Source: Chloroflexota bacterium
GTDB taxonomy: Bacteria; Chloroflexota; Ktedonobacteria; Ktedonobacterales; Ktedonobacteraceae
DNA length: 6,772 nucleotides
Direction: 5' to 3'
NCBI GenBank assembly: GCA_021828635.1
Contig: JAJZEJ010000110.1
Coordinates: 1 to 6,772 of the forward strand
The position numbers were made by a program, and so were the translations under genes. A model generated the notes under the pieces. It worked only from the letters and a program-made list of their open reading frames with translations, was not told the origin of the DNA and did no database searches. Of the stretch, positions 1-6,721 are shown piece by piece. Position 1 is the stretch's first letter. Every line of letters begins with the position of its first letter.

Positions 1-1
1 T

Positions 2-2455
2 TATGCGTATCATCAGCGTTTGCGTGCTGTAGTGGTTTGTCCAGCCACACTGCAAAAGATGTGGCATGACGAACTGCTCAATTCTGGCATCGCCGCCTCG
101 ATTATTACACAGGAGAGCCTGGGCCGTGAGGGCTATGAGAGTGACAAGATGCAGGAGGCCGATGTTTTTCTGATTGATGAGAGCCACAACTTCCGCAATC
201 GCAACACGCAACGCTATGAGGCGCTAGAGCGCATTCTAGCGGCTAATAACCGTCGCGGCAGAATCAGCCAGGCCCGAAAAAAACTGCTTCTGCTCACAGC
301 CACACCGATTAATAACAACGTCTTTGACCTGTACAACCAGCTTAACCTGATTACTGGTGGCGACCGTACCTATTTCGCGGCGGCGGGTATCGGCGATCTG
401 CAACGCTATTTTATGGCTGCTCGCCGTATCTCGCATCAGCAAGAGAGCAGCATCGCACTCTTTAACGTGCTGGAAGAGGTTGTGATTCGTCGCACACGCC
501 AATTTATCAAAGAAGCGTATCCCAATGCTACTATTAAGGGCGAGCCGATTCGCTGGCCGGAACGTTGTCTCAAGACGGTGCGCTATAACCTGGAAGCCAC
601 CTATGATGGTATTTATGAGCGTGTGGTGCGGCGTATCGAAGGATTGACACTGGCTCCCTATCGTCTAGAGACCTATAAGAAACAAGGTGTGCAGCGCGAC
701 CAGTTTGAGGAGGGGCGTGAAGAGGCGCTGGTTGGTATCTTCAAGAGTCGCTATCTCAAACGCTTTGAGAGCAGCATTGAAGCATTTCGTATTAGCGTGC
801 GCCGTGCGTTGGAGTTTCTGGAAACCTTTGAAAGCTACATTCTGGATGGCAAGGTGCTGGATAGTAGCAGCTTCCAACGTGCGACGCGCTTTCTTGTCCG
901 CGAAGATGAAGAGGATGACGCCACCGCGCCAGGCTCGCGCTCCGATGAACTGGATGCCCACGCGGAGGCGCGGCACTTTATCGACGCTTTACCCACCCTG
1001 AATGCCGCGCTCTATGATCTGAAACGATTACATAATGACCTTCGGCGCGATGTGCAGGCGCTCCAGCACGTATGGCACGACATCAGCACGCTCTCCGCCA
1101 AGCGCGACGCCAAGTTAATTGCGCTCAAACGCTTGCTTGCGGAGGAACTCAAAAGGCGCAAAGTGCTGATCTTCACGTCGTATAAGGACACTGCCCGCTA
1201 CCTCTATCGTCAATTGACAAGCGAGAGTGACACTATGCAACTCTGGCGACGTGAGGCAGGTAGTCCGCGCATCGTGCATATGGATAGCGATACTGATACC
1301 CGCGAACGCGCCCGCCTGGTAGCCCGTTTCGCACCCCATGCCAACCATCGGTCCGAACTTGCCGGTAGCGAACAAGAAATCGACCTGCTGATTTCCACAG
1401 ATGTGCTATCGGAGGGGCAGAATCTACAGGATTGTGGTGTTCTCATCAACTATGATCTGCACTGGAATCCGACGCGCATGGTGCAACGGGCCGGACGCAT
1501 TGACCGTATCGGTACCAGTTTTACCCAACTCTGGATTCACAATATGTTTCCCGATGACGGTCTGGAGAGTCTGCTGGGACTGGTTGAGAGTCTATCGCAG
1601 AAAATTGCCAATATTGATCGCAATGGTTTATTAGACGCGAGTATTCTTGGTGAGGTGGTGCATCCACAGAACTTCAACACGCTACGCCGTATAGAGGCTG
1701 AAGATCAGAGCGTCGTAGAGGAACAGGAACAGTTTCTTGAGTTGGTGAGCAGCGAATTTCTTTTGCAACATCTCAAGGGTTTGCTTGATGATGGTATGCG
1801 GAGCATGCTGGAGTCATTACCCGATGGTATTCATAGTGGCATGGTACGCAGCGATGCGAAGGGCGTTTTCTTCTACTTTACGGCTCCTGTGAAGGGAGAG
1901 CAAGCGCGGAAGGGAGCGCAGGGACGGCAACACTTCTGGCGCTACATTGATCTCTCAGATGGCCCGCGCTACGGACGAATTGACGATAATCGTTATCTGA
2001 TTACGGCTATCTTGCAATGCCATCCCGATACCATCCGTGTTGTGCCAGCCGAAAGGAGCATTGATATTTTCGCGTTGCAAGAGAAGGTGATTGCCTCTAT
2101 TTTGCAAACCTCGGTTGAGCAAGTAGCCGTCAATGAAGCCCCCAAGCCGCTTGACCCCATTCAGCAGACACTGCGTACCATCATTCGTGGCTATGTGCAT
2201 CAGCCTGCTTTTGATCGCAAAGAGATTACCGCCGTGTTACAACGGCTCAGTAAACCCTTGCCAGGAGCCTATATTAAAACGTTGCGCAAAGCTTATGAGA
2301 CATATCTTATTGATAATGAAATCTCCAATCTGATTCAGGCTGTTGCGCAACTAGATACCCTTTCCGCACCTGTAACAGAGAACAATAATCGTGAGCATCA
2401 GGCTCCTTTACAACGCGAAGACCTGCATCTCGTCTGTTTTGAATATATTTTGTAG
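2..2455 (+). CDS. SNF2-family (superfamily 2) DEAD/DEAH-type helicase, 5'-truncated by the window edge
   Basis: Probable ATP-dependent DNA translocase or helicase. The frame is open to the left edge, so the TTG at 20 is not the real start; 817 residues are visible. Numbering from that TTG, motif Ia is AVVVCPATL (3-11), motif II is DESH (53-56), motif III is TATP (93-96), motif IV is KVLIFTSY (381-388), motif V is STDVLSEGQNL (459-469) and motif VI is QRAGRIDR (489-496). Motif I (Walker A) must lie upstream. The two RecA lobes are separated by about 280 residues that are largely helical and charged, with an acidic patch EDEEDD (295-300). About 310 residues follow motif VI. The FLIDESHNFRN and LLLTATPINN signatures recall the large bacterial SNF2 helicases that often carry an N-terminal phospholipase D-like nuclease domain. 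RapA/HepA-like and DrmD-like proteins are alternatives. The helicase call is firm; the subfamily and any role in defence or repair are inference. Confidence 0.9.
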   Translation, partial: YAYHQRLRAVVVCPATLQKMWHDELLNSGIAASIITQESLGREGYESDKMQEADVFLIDESHNFRNRNTQRYEALERILAANNRRGRISQARKKLLLLTATPINNNVFDLYNQLNLITGGDRTYFAAAGIGDLQRYFMAARRISHQQESSIALFNVLEEVVIRRTRQFIKEAYPNATIKGEPIRWPERCLKTVRYNLEATYDGIYERVVRRIEGLTLAPYRLETYKKQGVQRDQFEEGREEALVGIFKSRYLKRFESSIEAFRISVRRALEFLETFESYILDGKVLDSSSFQRATRFLVREDEEDDATAPGSRSDELDAHAEARHFIDALPTLNAALYDLKRLHNDLRRDVQALQHVWHDISTLSAKRDAKLIALKRLLAEELKRRKVLIFTSYKDTARYLYRQLTSESDTMQLWRREAGSPRIVHMDSDTDTRERARLVARFAPHANHRSELAGSEQEIDLLISTDVLSEGQNLQDCGVLINYDLHWNPTRMVQRAGRIDRIGTSFTQLWIHNMFPDDGLESLLGLVESLSQKIANIDRNGLLDASILGEVVHPQNFNTLRRIEAEDQSVVEEQEQFLELVSSEFLLQHLKGLLDDGMRSMLESLPDGIHSGMVRSDAKGVFFYFTAPVKGEQARKGAQGRQHFWRYIDLSDGPRYGRIDDNRYLITAILQCHPDTIRVVPAERSIDIFALQEKVIASILQTSVEQVAVNEAPKPLDPIQQTLRTIIRGYVHQPAFDRKEITAVLQRLSKPLPGAYIKTLRKAYETYLIDNEISNLIQAVAQLDTLSAPVTENNNREHQAPLQREDLHLVCFEYIL

Positions 2456-2474
2456 GGACCGATTTATCGTGTCC
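2456..2474. terminator. Weak hairpin between convergent genes, possible terminator
   Basis: Directly after the helicase TAG stop, GGACCGA (2456-2462) can pair with TCG-t-GTCC (2467-2474). This gives a 7-bp stem with a one-base bulge and the loop TTTA. It lies between two convergent genes, 28 bp beyond the stop of the small membrane protein gene, so it could serve both directions. Neither side has a clear U-tract, so it is not a canonical intrinsic terminator. Confidence 0.3.
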
Positions 2475-2502
2475 ATGTTCGCAAGGTCGCGGTCATACTC
2501 CA

Positions 2503-2706
2503 TTATGCTGTCCCTCCCTCGTGAGCTTCCTCATTCGAGAGGCTAAAGTAGGTGAAGGCCGGAATGAGCATGAAGAGGCCGAGAAAAATCAGCGTGGCCT
2601 GCAATGTTGTTGTGGCGAGAAAAATGCCGAGCAAGGCCAGCACAATGGCAATCACTAAGAATAATAGTGACAAGAGTGCATAAAGTGTCGGATGACGATA
2701 AACCAT
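2503..2706 (-). CDS. Small two-helix membrane protein of unknown function
   Basis: A 67-residue protein whose family I do not recognise. It has a short basic N-terminus (Arg4, His5), a hydrophobic segment at about 8-30, a short TTTLQ turn, a second hydrophobic segment at about 36-56, and a polar acidic tail (SNEEAHEGG). This predicts a hairpin in the inner membrane with both ends probably in the cytoplasm. The ATG start is well supported by an excellent Shine-Dalgarno (AAGGAGG, 2712-2718 on the complement) 5 nt upstream. The gene lies 70 bp downstream of the exporter on the same strand, so it may be the last gene of that operon, although a candidate promoter also lies in the gap. It could be an accessory to the exporter or simply a small resident membrane protein. 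The clean start signal and typical membrane pattern argue that it is real. Confidence 0.72.
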   Translation of the reverse strand: MVYRHPTLYALLSLLFLVIAIVLALLGIFLATTTLQATLIFLGLFMLIPAFTYFSLSNEEAHEGGTA

Positions 2707-2741
2707 AGCCTCCTCCTTTTTTAATAGTTGTTCTTGTCATA

Positions 2742-2770
2742 AGTATAGTCGATGGGCATGATACCCACAA
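2742..2770 (-). promoter_or_regulatory. Candidate internal promoter for the small membrane protein gene
   Basis: On the minus strand, TTGTGG (complement of 2765-2770) is followed after 17 bp by TATACT (complement of 2742-2747, five of six bases of the -10 consensus). The -35 matches at only three of six bases. Transcription would begin near 2735, leaving a leader of about 30 nt with the strong ribosome binding site. It would let the small gene be expressed independently of the exporter. Confidence 0.35.
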
Positions 2771-2776
2771 GGGATA

Positions 2777-4033
2777 TTACACCTGCACTAGCTCCTCTTT
2801 CAGCAAATATTTATCCGCGTGTCCAAGTGCCGTGAAAGAGAAGCCAAGTGGAATCAGGAAAGCGAGGCCACCTATAACAGCATAGACCAGCGCAACGTTA
2901 TGTGTCCATGCGATAGCGTAGCCGCCGAGTAGTGCGCCCAGCGGAATGGCTGACCAGGCTAGCACGCGGGCAATGCTGATGACGCGCCCAAGCATGGCAT
3001 TCGGTACAATAGCCTGCCGCAAACTGCCCGTGTTGATGTTAAAGAGAATACCCGTACCTGATGCGAAGGCCCAGAGAAGAAGCCCTAACCAGTACCAATG
3101 TATAAGGGCCATTAGCAGTGTGAGTAGCCCATCGGCCATCAACGCGCTCAGCGCGACAGTGCTGAATGACCAGCGTTTACGTAATGGGCCAGCTAGTAAA
3201 GCCAGTACGACGATTCCCACGCTACCAGCCGAGTAAAACAGACCGATTTGCGTATTACTAGCGTGAAATTGCGTCTTGGTGAACAAGACTACCTCGGCCC
3301 CAACAGAGCTAAACACGAAATTGACAAGCGCCATCATAATGGAGATATTGCGCAAGACAGGATGACGTAGCACGTAGCGCAGTCCCTCCATCACGTCGTG
3401 TCCAATGCTGGTGCGTTCTTTCTGCACACTATCAGTTCTATTAAAACTGATCCCGATCAGCATGAGCGAGATAGCGGAGAGCAGGAATGAGAGCGCGTCC
3501 AGGCTCATTAGCATAGCAATGGACATGAAAGCGACGAGAATACCGGCTAGCAATGGCCCTAGCACGCTGGCTCCTGAATAGCTGGCCTCGATGCGCCCAT
3601 TCGCTGTCACCAGATCATCCTGACTGACAAGGCTAGGGATGGCAGCAAATTCTCCGGCGTTGAAGCAGAATGTGAGCGTAGAGTGGATAAAGCTCACAGC
3701 ATAAATCCACCAGACATCGAGAATGTGCAGTAGCGCAAAGGCGGGAATTGTTGCAATAATCAGCGCACGCAAAATATCGGTGGCGATCATCATGCGTTTG
3801 CGATTGACACGGTCTGTCCAGGCTCCCAACACCAGCCCAAAAAGCAGATAGGGTAAGCCGGTTGCCGCCGTAGCTATGCCTAGATTGATAGCCGAGCCGG
3901 TAAGCTGATAGACGAGTAGAGGAAGCGCGAAGAGCGTGATGGAGCTACCGAGATTAGAAATCGTCTGGCCCGTCCAATATTTCCAGAAATCGAGGCTCAA
4001 CTTTTGTCGTGTGGTAGTCTGGTTGATAGCCAT
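2777..4033 (-). CDS. MFS efflux transporter, 12 membrane helices (MFS_3/EntS-like)
   Basis: A 418-residue inner-membrane transporter of the Major Facilitator Superfamily, probably a proton-coupled exporter of a drug or small metabolite. Twelve hydrophobic segments can be traced, six on each side of a cytoplasmic loop near 200-225 (GLRYVLRHPVLRN), which is typical of the macrolide-efflux/enterobactin-exporter branch. The signature motif A loop between helices 2 and 3 is intact: G70, D74, R75, R78, K79 and R80 within GAWTDRVNRKR. A weaker counterpart, AGPLRKRW, follows helix 8. The length is normal for the family. The ATG start is supported by AAGGAG (complement of 4040-4045) 6 nt upstream. The gene lies 41 bp downstream of a winged-helix regulator on the same strand, an arrangement usual for regulated efflux cassettes. 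The substrate cannot be read from the sequence. Confidence 0.93.
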   Translation of the reverse strand: MAINQTTTRQKLSLDFWKYWTGQTISNLGSSITLFALPLLVYQLTGSAINLGIATAATGLPYLLFGLVLGAWTDRVNRKRMMIATDILRALIIATIPAFALLHILDVWWIYAVSFIHSTLTFCFNAGEFAAIPSLVSQDDLVTANGRIEASYSGASVLGPLLAGILVAFMSIAMLMSLDALSFLLSAISLMLIGISFNRTDSVQKERTSIGHDVMEGLRYVLRHPVLRNISIMMALVNFVFSSVGAEVVLFTKTQFHASNTQIGLFYSAGSVGIVVLALLAGPLRKRWSFSTVALSALMADGLLTLLMALIHWYWLGLLLWAFASGTGILFNINTGSLRQAIVPNAMLGRVISIARVLAWSAIPLGALLGGYAIAWTHNVALVYAVIGGLAFLIPLGFSFTALGHADKYLLKEELVQV

Positions 4034-4058
4034 ACGTATCTCCTTTTGATGGTGTCAA

Positions 4059-4068
4059 ACGGTATTAT
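4059..4068. promoter_or_regulatory. Possible second regulator site ahead of the exporter gene
   Basis: ACGGTATTAT on the plus strand here exactly matches, in inverted orientation, the ten bases on the minus strand at 4760-4751 that span the operator edge and -10 box of the regulator promoter. It sits in the 41-bp gap between regulator and exporter. Nearby, ATACGTAT (4032-4039) is a perfect 8-bp palindrome of the same GTAT/ATAC half-sites and overlaps the exporter start codon. A binding role is inference from this similarity. Confidence 0.25.
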
Positions 4069-4074
4069 TTGCCT

Positions 4075-4710
4075 TTAACGGTCGGTTTTGTCATCGGGAG
4101 CGTGTTGCATATAGGATGGTGAGACAAACAGACTCAGAAATAAGCCATAGACCTGGCTATCTTGCTCTATCGATGGTTGTGATTCTTGCAGAAATTCGTC
4201 GATCAGCTGGTTGATGCATTGCTCATAATATTGCACGCGCTCTGCTGAGAGGCGAGCATGTGGAAAACCAACGCGATAAAAAGTGTGTTTATCTTGTATC
4301 GCTTGTGCTTCGTGCATCTCTTCACGGGCTTGATCCATGATTTCAAGACTCACCGAGTAGTGTTCTTTAATCTCTTCTGGAAAGTCTAGCACGAAGATAC
4401 GGGCGGTGCGCGTGTAGTACTTGGCAACGATGCCATGTATTACTCGACGTGCCACGATCTGTGCCAATCCGGCGGCCTCTAGCACTTGTAAATGATGACC
4501 AATCGTGCCAGGAGCAATATTCAGTCGGTCAGCGATCTGCTTGGCGGTCGCGGGCTGGTTCTGAATAATGCGTAGAATGCGTGAGCGCAACGGATCGCCC
4601 AATGCCTTGAACTGCTGCGGCGTACTGACGACCAATCGTGTCGGCAAGGCGGGCATTCCTACTGGCTCCGTCTTATCTCCATCTTCATCCATACCAATAT
4701 TCCCAATCAT
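4075..4710 (-). CDS. Winged helix-turn-helix transcriptional regulator, ArsR type
   Basis: A 211-residue DNA-binding regulator, most likely the repressor of itself and of the exporter downstream. After a polar, acidic leader (1-28), the ArsR-type winged helix spans about 32-100. It shows FKALGDPLRSRILRII (34-49), the helix-turn-helix TAKQIADRLNIAPGTIGHHLQVLEAAG (55-81, recognition helix about 67-79), and a wing around VARRVIHGIVAKYY. The family's metal-sensing ELCVCD-type motif is absent, and I see only one cysteine (YEQC, in the C-terminal half), so it probably does not sense thiol-bound metals. The helical C-terminal half of about 110 residues is longer than in classical ArsR proteins and could hold the ligand or dimer surface. 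The ATG at 4710 lacks a good ribosome binding site; the in-frame ATG at 4692 (Met7) is an alternative with a weak GGGA upstream. A strong promoter lies just upstream. Confidence 0.88.
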   Translation of the reverse strand: MIGNIGMDEDGDKTEPVGMPALPTRLVVSTPQQFKALGDPLRSRILRIIQNQPATAKQIADRLNIAPGTIGHHLQVLEAAGLAQIVARRVIHGIVAKYYTRTARIFVLDFPEEIKEHYSVSLEIMDQAREEMHEAQAIQDKHTFYRVGFPHARLSAERVQYYEQCINQLIDEFLQESQPSIEQDSQVYGLFLSLFVSPSYMQHAPDDKTDR

Positions 4711-4750
4711 TGTATTTTACCAGGACGTACTAAAAATATCGTATGTTCAG

Positions 4751-4779
4751 ATAATACCGTATGATACGCAAGCTGTCAA
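4751..4779 (-). promoter_or_regulatory. Near-consensus sigma70 promoter of the regulator-exporter operon
   Basis: On the minus strand a perfect -35 box TTGACA (complement of 4774-4779) is separated by exactly 17 bp from TATTAT (complement of 4751-4756, five of six bases of the -10 consensus). Transcription should start near 4744, about 34 nt before the regulator ATG. A promoter this strong, unless checked by a repressor, would be highly active, which fits an autorepressed efflux cassette. Confidence 0.75.
4758..4768. promoter_or_regulatory. Inverted repeat in the promoter spacer, probable operator
   Basis: CGTATGATACG is a perfect 5-bp inverted repeat around one central base, lying wholly between the -35 and -10 boxes of the regulator promoter. 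A protein bound here would block RNA polymerase. A further copy of CGTATG lies at 4740-4745, near the expected transcription start, 18 bp (under two helical turns) away. Assigning it to the adjacent winged-helix regulator is inference from position. CGTATG alone also occurs inside coding regions, for example near 1069 and 5667, so the paired arrangement matters more than the hexamer. Confidence 0.5.
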
Positions 4780-4795
4780 GCCTGCCTTCTGGCTC

Positions 4796-4805
4796 ACGCA
4801 TGCGT
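4796..4805. promoter_or_regulatory. 10-bp palindrome abutting the peptidase -10 box
   Basis: ACGCATGCGT is a perfect palindrome occupying the downstream part of the presumed promoter spacer. It could be a protein binding site for control of the peptidase gene. It differs from the operator-like repeat at 4758-4768, so it would not obviously bind the same regulator. Confidence 0.3.
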
Positions 4806-4811
4806 TATAAT
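4806..4811 (+). promoter_or_regulatory. Candidate -10 box of the peptidase gene
   Basis: A perfect TATAAT lies 62 bp before the peptidase GTG codon, so transcription would start near 4818 and give a leader of about 56 nt. No good -35 box is found at 16-18 bp; the best placed hexamer is TGCCTT at 4783-4788. This suggests a promoter that needs an activator or is intrinsically weak. The 10-bp palindrome ACGCATGCGT (4796-4805) abuts the box. Confidence 0.45.
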
Positions 4812-4861
4812 AAAACATATCCCCGAAAGTATTGACCGCACTGTGCTAGCTAGCTAGAAAG

Positions 4862-4867
4862 AAGGAG
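4862..4867 (+). promoter_or_regulatory. Ribosome binding site that sets the peptidase start
   Basis: AAGGAG ends 6 nt before GTG at 4874, a normal spacing. The TTG at 4868 directly abuts this site and so is very unlikely to be used as the start codon. Confidence 0.8.
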
Positions 4868-4873
4868 TTGCTT

Positions 4874-6706
4874 GTGGCAACGGAGAAGTATAGTTTTGAA
4901 CGCTATTTGAATGTTCGCACCGCCTATGGTCCCAGTTTTTCCCCTGATGGTAGCTCACTCAGTTTTCTTAGCGATATTACTGGTGTCGCGGAGGTCTGGA
5001 ATGTGCCTATCGATATGTATGCCATCACGCCCCCGTGGCCCAATCAGTTGACGTTTCGTGGTGAACGGGTGGCGGGAGTGAGCTATTCACCCACGGCTGA
5101 TACCATGCTCGTCTCGGCTGATGTCGGTGGAAGTGAGCTAACTCAACTCTACCTGCTTAGTGGTGATGGAGCGAGCTTCACTGCCTTGACGCAGCAGCCT
5201 AACGTGATCTTTTCTTTTGGCGGTTGGTCGCCCGATGGTTCGCGGATCGTCTATAGTAGCAATGAGCGTGACCCACGTTATTTTGATGTCTACGAACGGC
5301 ATCTAGAGAGTGGCGCTGTTAAGCAACTATTGCAGCACGATGGCACAAACTATGTTGTTGGCTACTCACCCGATGGCAAATATGCGCTGGTCTCGCGCTA
5401 CGAATCGAATATCCGCAATCAGCTCCTCTTGATTGATACCACTTCTGGGGAGATACGTAAGCTCACGTCGGAGCCAACCGGCAATGGTCCGGCGCTCTAT
5501 CACGCCGCTTGCTGGTCTGCTGATCGCTACGGACTATACCTGCTCTCGAACTATCAGCGCCAGTTTCATTCTTTAGCCTATCTCGACCTTGCCACGACCA
5601 CCTTGACTTATCTGAACGATACGCAATGGGACGTGAGCAATCTGGCCGTCACACGCGATGGCACACGTATGGCGATGGTCACAAATGAGGATGGTTACTC
5701 GAAGCTGGAACTCTTTGATGTCACGCAAGGCTGGGAGCAGCGCCAACAATTGCAGGGACCAACCTTGCCGAATGGTGTGGTTAACGAGCTAGCCTGGTCA
5801 CGAGATGGCAAGCGGTTAGCGATTACGTTTGCTTGTGCCGATGACTCGCCTGATCTCTTCGTGTGGGATATGGAGCAAGGCATTGTGTGGCGTGCGACCC
5901 GTAGCTCGCTAGGCGGCATCCCACGCTCAACCTTTGTCAATCCGGCGCTGGTGCGCTATCCGACCTTTGACGACCGTGAGATTCCCGCCTATCTGTATCT
6001 GCCAGAGGGTGAGCAACGCGATTTACCTGTAGTAGTGCATGTGCATGGTGGGCCAGAGGGTCAGGCATTGCCGGTCTTCAATCCGGTCATTCAGTATCTT
6101 GTGGGTTGTGGCTATGGTGTGCTGGCTCCCAATGTGCGTGGCAGTACGGGCTATGGCTACGAATATCAGAGCCTGGATGATGTGCGCTTACGCATGGACT
6201 CGGTCAAAGACCTGCAACACGCTGTTTTCTGGCTGTGTGAGCGTGGTATTGCTGACTCCAAACGCATCGCCGTCATGGGTGGCAGCTACGGCGGCTTCAT
6301 GGTGCTGTCCTCGGTTACGACCTATCCCGATTTATGGGCAGCAGCCGTCGATATTGTCGGCATCGCCAATTTCGTGACGTTTTTGGAGCATACCGGTCCC
6401 TGGCGACGCAAATTGCGCGAGTCCGAGTATGGCAATCTGGAGCGTGACCGCGAATTTTTGGAGCAGATTTCGCCCATTCATCACGTAGATCGCATTACCG
6501 CGCCCATGTTTGTCGTTCACGGAGCCAACGACCCACGTGTGCCGGTCGGCGAGGCCGAACAGATTGTCGCAGCTCTCCATCAGCGCAACGTGCCAGTCGA
6601 GTACCTGCGCTTCGAGGACGAAGGGCATGGCCTCATCAAGCGTGCCAATCGTCTGCGAGCCTATCCCGCCATTGCGCGTTTTCTCGATCACTACCTGAAA
6701 GCATAA
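4874..6706 (+). CDS. S9 family serine peptidase (prolyl oligopeptidase / acylaminoacyl-peptidase type)
   Basis: A 610-residue peptidase that cleaves short peptides or removes N-terminal residues (acylated or not) from them. GTG at 4874 is chosen as start from its ribosome binding site. The N-terminal half is a beta-propeller with seven recognisable blade motifs of the S-P/R-D-G type at about 23, 72, 119, 165, 215, 260 and 309, a period near 47 residues. Such propellers limit access to oligopeptides. The C-terminal alpha/beta-hydrolase domain from about residue 360 has the oxyanion-loop HGGP (391-394), nucleophile Ser471 in GGSYGG, Asp553 in GANDPRVP and His585 in DEGHG, so the full triad is present and the enzyme should be active. 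There is no signal peptide or membrane segment, so it is cytoplasmic. The length is usual for the family. It diverges from the regulator gene across about 160 bp, so co-control is possible but unproven. The physiological substrate is unknown. Confidence 0.93.
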   Translation: MATEKYSFERYLNVRTAYGPSFSPDGSSLSFLSDITGVAEVWNVPIDMYAITPPWPNQLTFRGERVAGVSYSPTADTMLVSADVGGSELTQLYLLSGDGASFTALTQQPNVIFSFGGWSPDGSRIVYSSNERDPRYFDVYERHLESGAVKQLLQHDGTNYVVGYSPDGKYALVSRYESNIRNQLLLIDTTSGEIRKLTSEPTGNGPALYHAACWSADRYGLYLLSNYQRQFHSLAYLDLATTTLTYLNDTQWDVSNLAVTRDGTRMAMVTNEDGYSKLELFDVTQGWEQRQQLQGPTLPNGVVNELAWSRDGKRLAITFACADDSPDLFVWDMEQGIVWRATRSSLGGIPRSTFVNPALVRYPTFDDREIPAYLYLPEGEQRDLPVVVHVHGGPEGQALPVFNPVIQYLVGCGYGVLAPNVRGSTGYGYEYQSLDDVRLRMDSVKDLQHAVFWLCERGIADSKRIAVMGGSYGGFMVLSSVTTYPDLWAAAVDIVGIANFVTFLEHTGPWRRKLRESEYGNLERDREFLEQISPIHHVDRITAPMFVVHGANDPRVPVGEAEQIVAALHQRNVPVEYLRFEDEGHGLIKRANRLRAYPAIARFLDHYLKA

Positions 6707-6721
6707 GGCTGCAAGCAAGGC

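Noticed and set aside
20..22. TTG as the start codon of the helicase
   Set aside because: The frame stays open to position 2 with sensible residues, no ribosome binding site precedes it, and the protein would lack Walker A; the gene is simply cut by the window.
2754..2768. TGGG...CCCA hairpin after the exporter as a terminator
   Set aside because: The stem is only 4 bp with no U-tract, too weak to support.
2543..2770. Alternative 75-residue minus-strand reading frame overlapping the small membrane protein
   Set aside because: It has no ribosome binding site, a composition unlike a real protein, and overlaps a better-supported gene in another frame.
4053..4058. Minus-strand TTGACA as a -35 box for the exporter
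   Set aside because: The matching -10 would fall on the exporter start codon, so the transcript would lack the ribosome binding site.
4832..4860. Plus-strand TTGACC with TAGAAA at 17 bp as the peptidase promoter
   Set aside because: Transcription would start at about 4867, removing the Shine-Dalgarno, and the -10 match is poor.
4868..4870. TTG as the start of the S9 peptidase
   Set aside because: It directly abuts the AAGGAG site with no spacing; GTG at 4874 has the proper 6-nt distance.
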